12,184 bases of DNA from JBHIFB01 sp046760905 (GTDB lineage Bacteria; Gemmatimonadota; CAZMKB01), in the NCBI GenBank assembly GCA_046760905.1, contig JBHIFB010000101.1:1-12184 (forward strand), given 5' to 3'. Below the pieces are notes generated by a model. The model worked only from the letters and a program-made list of their open reading frames with translations, did no database searches and was not told the origin of the DNA. Shown here one piece after another: positions 7,813 through 12,184 of this stretch. The stretch's first letter is position 1. Each line of letters opens with the position of its first letter. The position numbers and the translations under genes were made by a program.

Positions 7813-9114
7813 ATGGAAAAATACAATTCACTTCTATCCGTGCTCCTTCGTTTTGCGCTGCTACCGGCATTCTTCGCATTAGCGGGTCCCGCAGCGGCTC
7901 AACTCAACCTGGGACCTGAGGAGCTCGTCGAAGCTGGCGGTGTTCCGATAGATGTGCCCGGCTACTCCGTTCCGTCATTAACCTTCTGGAACGCCGACAG
8001 TCTCAAGGATCTCATCGTCGGAGAGGGCGGAGGCGGTCACAGCGAAGGGAAGGTGCGGGTGTATATCAACGTGGGAACGGAAAATGATCCCCAGTTTACG
8101 GATTATTTCTATGCCCAGTCGGAAGATTCCGATCTCGTCTGCGATGCGGAGGGATGTCTGGGTTGCTTCCCGCGCATGGTCTACTGGGATTCATGCGGTC
8201 GCAAGGATCTTCTCATCGGTCAGGCGAATGGAACCCTCAGGTTCTTCCTGAATGTTGGCAGCCAGGACGATCCGAGTTTCGATGCTGGGACGCTGCTTCA
8301 GGTGGGGGAACCGGGTTTCAAGACAGACATAGATGTTGGATCGCGAGCCACACCAAGCGTTGTTGACTGGGACAGCGACGGGAAGAAAGATCTCGTGGTA
8401 GGGGCTCGGGATGGTAAGCTGCATGTCTTCATCAACGAGGGCACAATCGCCTCACCGGATTTTCGCAGTGAACTTTTTGCCCAGGAGGATGACACGGCTC
8501 TGATCGTGCCATCCGAACGCTCCAGCCCGCATGTCCTGGACCTGGATGATGATGGCAGGAAGGATATCCTTACGGGTAACACAGAGGGGCAATTGCTTTT
8601 CTACAGCAACGTCGGAACCGATGAACAGCCCATGTTCTCAGGATACGTTCATGTCGAATCCGACAGTGTTCCCATCGATCTTCCCGGTTCCCCACGATCC
8701 AGGCCTTTCGTGTGCGACTGGACAGATGACGGTCTGCTCGATGTGCTTATCGGTAGCGGTGATGGCCTGGTGAGGCTGTACCAGGGAGTAGATGGTGGCA
8801 CCGGCATCCATTGGGACAAACCGCCTCTACCTATACATGCAGCTCGTCTCCTGGCCCCTTACCCGAATCCCTTCAATCCGAGTGTGACCATTCCATTTGT
8901 GCTTTCAGCGTCTCAGCGAGTGCACATCTCAGCTTATACTATGAACGGCAGGAAGATCGCCGTTCTCGCGGATGACACTTTCACCCTCGGGCATCACAAG
9001 CTTGTGTGGGATGGGGTGGATGAGCTGGGCCAGAGGCTGCCATCGGGTGTTTATTTCATACGGTTGAAAGCCGGTGATATCTCATCAACCAGAAAGGTTG
9101 TTCTGCTCCGCTGA
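7813..9114 (+). CDS. Secreted VCBS/FG-GAP-like repeat protein with type IX-like sorting (FlgD-like) tail
   Basis: This 433-residue protein begins with a clear signal peptide: basic MEKYNSLLSVLLRFALL, a hydrophobic core, and a cleavage site near AAA-Q at 29/30. Five propeller-type repeats follow, about 60 residues apart, centred on W59, W125, W186, L243 and W303. Their consensus is like VDWDSDGKKDLVVGARDGKL.VFINEGT; the Asp-rich turn probably binds calcium, but it is degenerate in repeat 1 (NADSLKD) and in repeat 2, where a Cys replaces Asp (DSCGRKD). Repeat 2 is also preceded by a Cys cluster (C110, C115, C118). Residues 347-433 form the sorting tail: APYPNPFNPS, LVWDG, SGVYFIRL and a final RKVVLLR. 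The protein probably goes to the cell surface or outside, by the same route as the large protein upstream. Its partner or ligand is unknown. It has its own promoter and no ribosome binding site. Confidence 0.88.
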   Translation: MEKYNSLLSVLLRFALLPAFFALAGPAAAQLNLGPEELVEAGGVPIDVPGYSVPSLTFWNADSLKDLIVGEGGGGHSEGKVRVYINVGTENDPQFTDYFYAQSEDSDLVCDAEGCLGCFPRMVYWDSCGRKDLLIGQANGTLRFFLNVGSQDDPSFDAGTLLQVGEPGFKTDIDVGSRATPSVVDWDSDGKKDLVVGARDGKLHVFINEGTIASPDFRSELFAQEDDTALIVPSERSSPHVLDLDDDGRKDILTGNTEGQLLFYSNVGTDEQPMFSGYVHVESDSVPIDLPGSPRSRPFVCDWTDDGLLDVLIGSGDGLVRLYQGVDGGTGIHWDKPPLPIHAARLLAPYPNPFNPSVTIPFVLSASQRVHISAYTMNGRKIAVLADDTFTLGHHKLVWDGVDELGQRLPSGVYFIRLKAGDISSTRKVVLLR

Positions 9115-9134
9115 GACTCTCCTTATGAAGAGTC
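9115..9134 (+). terminator. Possible weak terminator hairpin after the second repeat protein
   Basis: GACTCT (9115-9120) pairs with AGAGTC (9129-9134) around an 8-base loop, right after the stop codon. The following bases (CTGTTCTTGT) are only moderately T-rich, so termination would be weak. Confidence 0.3.
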
Positions 9135-9171
9135 CTGTTCTTGTCCGACGACCTTTCCACACCTTTACCTC

Positions 9172-9203
9172 TTGTAAAAGCCTTCGACTTCTCGTAATAT
9201 ACT
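9172..9203 (+). promoter_or_regulatory. Candidate promoter for the LeuA-like gene
   Basis: TTGTAA (9172-9177) lies 17 bases before TAATAT (9195-9200), each 4 of 6 to consensus. An overlapping TATACT (9198-9203) is a better -10 but 20 bases from the -35. The start codon is about 55 bases further on. Confidence 0.35.
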
Positions 9204-9259
9204 CTTGTGGCCAGCTCAATTCTGGGTAAGAGAGAAACCAGGTTAAAGGAGAAATTACG

Positions 9260-10495
9260 ATGAACATGAAGGAGCAGGATCTCATCTACGACTGGAACAC
9301 GGTTAGTGATTTCTTCAAGCCATCCAAGAGGATAGAGTTTGACGACGAGACTCTGCGGGACGGTCTTCAATCCCCGTCGGTAAAGGATCCAACGATCGAA
9401 GAGAAGATCGAGATCCTTCACCTGATGGACGACCTGGGCATCGACACTGCCGACATAGCGCTTCCCGGGGCTGGCCCAAGGGCGAAAGAACAGGCACTCA
9501 GGCTTGCCAGGGAGATTGTGGATTCCAAACTGAATATCCAGGCCAATTGCGCCGCCAGGACCGTGAAACAGGATATCCTCCCCGTCATAGAGATCTCTCA
9601 GGAGACGGGTCTTCCCATCGAGGTGTCCACATTCATCGGCTCGAGCCCCATCAGGATATACGCGGAGGAGTGGAACCTGGACACGATGCTCAGGTTGACC
9701 GAGGAATCAGTTACTATGGTGGTCGAAGCCGGCCTTCCAGTGATGTACGTGACCGAGGATACGACCCGCGCCCATCCCGACACGGTCGAGAAGCTATACA
9801 CTACGGCGATCGAGTGCGGTGCCAGAAGAATCTGCGTCTGTGACACCGTCGGTCACGTGATACCACAGGGCGTAAAAAACCTGATAGGATTCATCAGTAA
9901 GGTGGTAGAGAAAACAGGTGAGGATGTAAAGATCGACTGGCACGGCCACAGGGACAGGGGGCTCTCCGTGCCCAACACGATAGCGGCAATCGAAGCCGGT
10001 GTTGACCGGGTCCACGCCACGGCTCTCGGTATAGGTGAAAGGGTCGGTAACACTCCAATGGACATCCTTCTCGTAAACCTCACTTTGCTGGGCTGGATCG
10101 ACAGGGATCTGACAAAACTCCCTGAGTATTGTCAGAGAGTATCTGAAGCATGTGAGGTGCCGATCACTCTGAACTATCCCGTGATGGGAGAGGATGCTTT
10201 CCGGACGGCGACCGGTGTTCACGCCGCCGCCGTAATCAAGGCCCAGAGGAAGGGGGATAAATGGCTTGCGGACAGGGTGTATTCCGGTGTTCCTGCCCAT
10301 CTTTTTGGGAGGGAGCAGAGGATCGAGATCGGCCCGATGAGCGGAGAGTCGAACATTGTGTTCTGGCTGAAGCAAAAAGGTATCGAACCGAAAAAAGAGA
10401 TCGTCGAGAAGATCTTCTCTGTAGCGAAATCATCAAGGGAACTACTCGGAGAGGAAGAGCTTCTAGAGTTACTGAAGCAGGAAAAGGTAATCTGA
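9260..10495 (+). CDS. LeuA-like DRE-TIM metallolyase family acyltransferase without regulatory domain (2-isopropylmalate / homocitrate synthase-like)
   Basis: ATG 9260 follows AAAGGAG (9245-9251) by 8 bases. The 411 residues form an HMGL-like TIM barrel. R33 and D34 in TLRDGLQ, H228 and H230 in DWHGHRD, and GIGERVGNTP (257-266) are the substrate- and metal-binding signatures of enzymes that condense acetyl-CoA with a 2-oxo acid. The usual RDGEQ reads RDGLQ (L36), the form seen in HMG-CoA lyases, but the GERVGNTP segment and the later GVHAAAV and GREQRIEIGPMSG segments match the LeuA side of the family. The protein stops after the barrel and its helical lid; the roughly 130-residue C-terminal leucine-feedback domain of full-length LeuA is absent. 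The 2-oxo acid substrate cannot be named. No leuB, leuC or leuD is nearby. The next gene is an aminotransferase, which could use a product of the same route. Confidence 0.85.
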   Translation: MNMKEQDLIYDWNTVSDFFKPSKRIEFDDETLRDGLQSPSVKDPTIEEKIEILHLMDDLGIDTADIALPGAGPRAKEQALRLAREIVDSKLNIQANCAARTVKQDILPVIEISQETGLPIEVSTFIGSSPIRIYAEEWNLDTMLRLTEESVTMVVEAGLPVMYVTEDTTRAHPDTVEKLYTTAIECGARRICVCDTVGHVIPQGVKNLIGFISKVVEKTGEDVKIDWHGHRDRGLSVPNTIAAIEAGVDRVHATALGIGERVGNTPMDILLVNLTLLGWIDRDLTKLPEYCQRVSEACEVPITLNYPVMGEDAFRTATGVHAAAVIKAQRKGDKWLADRVYSGVPAHLFGREQRIEIGPMSGESNIVFWLKQKGIEPKKEIVEKIFSVAKSSRELLGEEELLELLKQEKVI

Positions 10496-10553
10496 TAGTG
10501 CGACGAGGATCCTCCTGATACGGTCTATCGCCTGTGAAGCCGGTTTAAATATG

Positions 10554-10582
10554 TTGACATAACGTGCGCTCACTGGTATAAT
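10554..10582 (+). promoter_or_regulatory. Perfect-consensus sigma-70 promoter for the aminotransferase gene
   Basis: TTGACA (10554-10559) and TATAAT (10577-10582) are both exact consensus with a 17-base spacer. The start site should be near 10589, leaving a leader of about 79 bases before ATG 10668. The promoter lies 58 bases past the upstream stop codon, so this gene need not depend on read-through. Confidence 0.85.
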
Positions 10583-10595
10583 CAAGCCTGTTGGT

Positions 10596-10620
10596 GCGGT
10601 GAGAATTTTAAAGTTACCGC
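10596..10620 (+). promoter_or_regulatory. Leader hairpin in the aminotransferase 5' untranslated region
   Basis: GCGGTGA (10596-10602) pairs with TTACCGC (10614-10620), including one G-T pair, around an 11-base AT-rich loop just after the predicted start site. A T-run (10632-10636) follows 11 bases later, too far for a classic attenuator. CCCG (10620-10623) could also pair with CGGG (10653-10656), covering part of the GGGGGAG ribosome binding site. A regulatory role is speculative. Confidence 0.3.
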
Positions 10621-10668
10621 CCGGAAATCATCTTTTTCCTGAACCGTTATATCGGGGGAGAATTTTAA
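10601..10668 (+). repeat. 11-base direct repeat flanking the leader
   Basis: GAGAATTTTAA occurs at 10601-10611 and again at 10658-10668, where it overlaps the ribosome binding site and the first base of ATG. The copies are 57 bases (19 codons) apart. It could be a chance match, a duplicated start region or an operator pair. Confidence 0.5.
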
Positions 10669-11987
10669 TGTCCTTTCAACCGGTACCGTTTGACAGGTCT
10701 GTCGTGGATGAAATCGTCTCAGAGTCCGGCATATCAGTTGCTAGTGCCTCCATCCGTGAGGTCAGCCGGGTCATTGACAAGATCGAGAAGCGGCTGGGCG
10801 TCACCTTCATCCGCATGGAGTTCGGAGTCCCGGGTCTGCAATCGATCCCCATTGCGCATGAGGCTGAGAGGGAAACACTTGAAAAGCGGGGATTAGGAAG
10901 CGTCTACTCACCGTTTGACGGCATTCCGGAACTCAAGGAAGCCGGCAGGGAATTCGTTCGGGCGTTCATGAATATTGATGTGCCCACGCAGTGCATAGTG
11001 CCCACGGTCGGCTCCATGCACGGTGGCTTCATCAGCATGGGAATAGCCGGCCACAGGTTCAGCGACAGGGACACCATCCTGTTCCTGGATCCTGGCTTCC
11101 CGGTAAACAAGCTCCAGTGCAGGGTATGGGGGCTTCGGAATGACTCCGTCGATTTCTATGACCTCCGGGGCAGGAAACTGATCGCTGCTTTAGAGGAGAA
11201 ATTCGCCACGGGCCGCGTCTGTGGTGTGATGTACAGCAACCCCAACAATCCCACCTGGATATGCCTCAAGGAGCAGGAGCTGGAAGGCCTCGGTGAGCTC
11301 TGCACGAAGTACAGGGTCATAGCAATTGAGGACCTGGCCTATTTCGGAATGGACTTCCGGAAGGAGTACGGCCTCCCCTTCGAACCACCGTACCAGCCCT
11401 CCGTAGCTAATTACACGGACCAGTACATCATCCTGATCTCCTCCTCGAAGATATTCTCATACGCAGGACAGAGAGTGGCGATCTCCGTCATCTCCCCGAA
11501 GCTCTTCGAGGAGACATCGGAAAACTTGAAGGAACGCTTCGCCACCTCTAATCTGGGACACGCCTTCGTCCACGGTGGTATCTACCCAACCACAGCCGGT
11601 GTCGCGAGGAGTGTGCAGTATGGATTAACAGCCCTTCTGCGAGCTGCGGTTAAGGGAGATCTCGTTTTCACCGAGCTGGTAAAGGAATATGCACAAAGGG
11701 CGAGGGAGATGAAGAAGGCGTTCTTGGAAAATGGCTTCTCGCTTGTATATGACAACGACCTCGGTGAACCCCTGGCGGATGGATTTTACTTCACCGTGGC
11801 CTACCCCGGCCTGAATGCCTCCCGGCTTTTGGATGAACTTCTCTACTACGGTATCAGCGCGATCAGCCTGACCACCACCGGCAGCATCAGGGAGGAGGGA
11901 ATACGGGCGTGTGTCTCCATGACCAAGCTCGAACAGATCCCCGAGCTGCGTCACCGGCTCGAGACGTTTCACAGAGACCACTCCTAG
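10668..11987 (+). CDS. Fold-type I pyridoxal-phosphate aminotransferase (class I/II)
   Basis: ATG 10668 follows GGGGGAG (10654-10660) by 7 bases, giving 439 residues. A GTG at 10599 would add 23 residues but lacks a ribosome binding site and would sit only about 10 bases after the transcription start. Core class I/II residues are all present: VGSMHGG near 114-120 for phosphate binding, NPNNPTW (191-197) with N194, D222 and Y225 in AIEDLAYF, the Schiff-base lysine K261 in SSSKIFSYAGQR with R269 nearby, and substrate-carboxylate arginine R413 in GIRACVS. The usual NPNNPTG has Trp at 197, which is unusual next to the active site. The enzyme moves an amino group between an amino acid and a 2-oxo acid; the substrate is not readable. 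The LeuA-like gene upstream suggests a related keto-acid route, but the separate strong promoter argues against strict co-transcription. Confidence 0.9.
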   Translation: MSFQPVPFDRSVVDEIVSESGISVASASIREVSRVIDKIEKRLGVTFIRMEFGVPGLQSIPIAHEAERETLEKRGLGSVYSPFDGIPELKEAGREFVRAFMNIDVPTQCIVPTVGSMHGGFISMGIAGHRFSDRDTILFLDPGFPVNKLQCRVWGLRNDSVDFYDLRGRKLIAALEEKFATGRVCGVMYSNPNNPTWICLKEQELEGLGELCTKYRVIAIEDLAYFGMDFRKEYGLPFEPPYQPSVANYTDQYIILISSSKIFSYAGQRVAISVISPKLFEETSENLKERFATSNLGHAFVHGGIYPTTAGVARSVQYGLTALLRAAVKGDLVFTELVKEYAQRAREMKKAFLENGFSLVYDNDLGEPLADGFYFTVAYPGLNASRLLDELLYYGISAISLTTTGSIREEGIRACVSMTKLEQIPELRHRLETFHRDHS

Positions 11988-11998
11988 CATTTTTAAGC

Positions 11999-12019
11999 AG
12001 GGAGTAACTCCTTCTTATT
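11999..12019 (+). terminator. Possible terminator after the aminotransferase
   Basis: AGGGAG (11999-12004) pairs with CTCCTT (12008-12013), with one G-T pair and a TAA loop, followed by the T-rich CTTATTATTCC. An alternative pairs GCAGG (11997-12001) with CCTGC (12023-12027). The structure is weak, but it sits 12 bases after the stop, before a tRNA gene with its own promoter. Confidence 0.35.
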
Positions 12020-12086
12020 ATTCCTGCGATTCTGATGCCATCATACCTCATAACTGAAAGTTTTAATCAGGAGGCTACATAGGAGG

Positions 12087-12115
12087 TTGCCGTGGCATAA
12101 GTTTCGGAGTATAAT
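12087..12115 (+). promoter_or_regulatory. Promoter of the tRNA-Leu gene
   Basis: TTGCCG (12087-12092) lies 17 bases before an exact TATAAT (12110-12115). The mature tRNA 5' end is 16 bases past the -10 box, a usual distance for a short tRNA leader. Confidence 0.65.
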
Positions 12116-12130
12116 ATACCTGAGATCTGT

Positions 12131-12184
12131 GCCGGGGTGGCGGAACTGGTAGACGCAAGGGACTTAAAAACCTTTCAAAAGCAT
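12131..12184 (+). tRNA. tRNA-Leu, anticodon TAA (partial, 3' end beyond the window)
   Basis: The acceptor strand GCCGGGG (12131-12137), TG at positions 8-9, and the D-arm GCGGAACTGGTAGACGC match bacterial tRNA-Leu. The anticodon loop is CTTAAAA (12163-12169), with TAA at 12165-12167, so it reads UUA and UUG. The window ends in the long variable arm typical of leucine tRNAs, before the T-arm. The anticodon stem AGGGA / ACCTT has one G-T pair and an A/A mismatch next to the loop, weaker than usual. Confidence 0.88.

Noticed and set aside
9794..10375. 193-codon frame on the - strand
   Set aside because: It is a shadow of the LeuA-like gene; the + strand holds the catalytic HxH and GERVGNTP motifs across the same bases.
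10506..10515. GAGGATCCTC palindrome after the LeuA-like gene as a terminator
   Set aside because: It is a perfect palindrome with no room for a stable loop and has no T-run after it.
10599..11987. GTG 10599 as the aminotransferase start
   Set aside because: It has no Shine-Dalgarno sequence and falls about 10 bases after the predicted transcription start, while ATG 10668 has GGGGGAG at ideal spacing.
1..12184. CRISPR array, insertion sequence, prophage or toxin-antitoxin genes
   Set aside because: No regularly spaced repeats, transposase motifs, terminal inverted repeats or phage-type genes were seen on either strand.

Overview
The window looks like chromosomal DNA of an uncultured Gram-negative bacterium of the FCB group (the Zixibacteria / KSB1 / Latescibacteria / Eisenbacteria / Krumholzibacteria neighbourhood). 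This is inferred from two secreted proteins that end in the 'YPNPFNP...G.Y...L....RK....' sorting/FlgD-like tail typical of those phyla, from clear Shine-Dalgarno sites, and from promoters close to the E. coli sigma-70 consensus, which differ from the usual Bacteroidota -7/-33 type. All the confident genes lie on the + strand. TGA, and less often TAG, is the normal stop: several genes end in TGA right after a conserved C-terminal motif.

Layout. (1) 1-2158: the tail of an unrecognised gene, then a membrane-anchored alkaline-phosphatase-superfamily enzyme. (2) 2159-2602: a gap with a strong ribosome binding site and a 56-codon small membrane-protein frame that is interrupted only by a TGA; a hairpin follows the TGA directly. 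(3) 2603-4081: a B12-binding radical SAM enzyme with a DUF4070-type C-terminus, then a terminator. (4) 4346-7699: a very large secreted FG-GAP/VCBS, ASPIC/UnbV and sorting-tail protein, again interrupted by one in-frame TGA (codon 82) in an otherwise intact frame. (5) 7813-9114: a second secreted repeat protein with the same kind of tail, probably made from a leaderless mRNA. (6) 9260-10495 and 10668-11987: a LeuA-like DRE-TIM acyltransferase without the regulatory domain, and a fold-type I PLP aminotransferase behind a perfect TTGACA-N17-TATAAT promoter. (7) 12131-12184: the 5' part of a tRNA-Leu(TAA), cut by the window end.

How the genes work together: the two secreted beta-propeller-like proteins probably leave the cell by the same type IX-like route. 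The LeuA-like enzyme and the aminotransferase could serve one amino- or keto-acid route, although each has its own promoter. The AlkP and radical SAM enzymes both act on, or near, membranes or envelope components. No complete named system is visible.

The most unusual signal is the pair of genes broken only by TGA, each with a stem-loop just after the TGA. The first fits the bacterial selenocysteine-insertion geometry as I remember it; the second does not fit well. Simple nonsense mutation or assembly error is a serious alternative for both.
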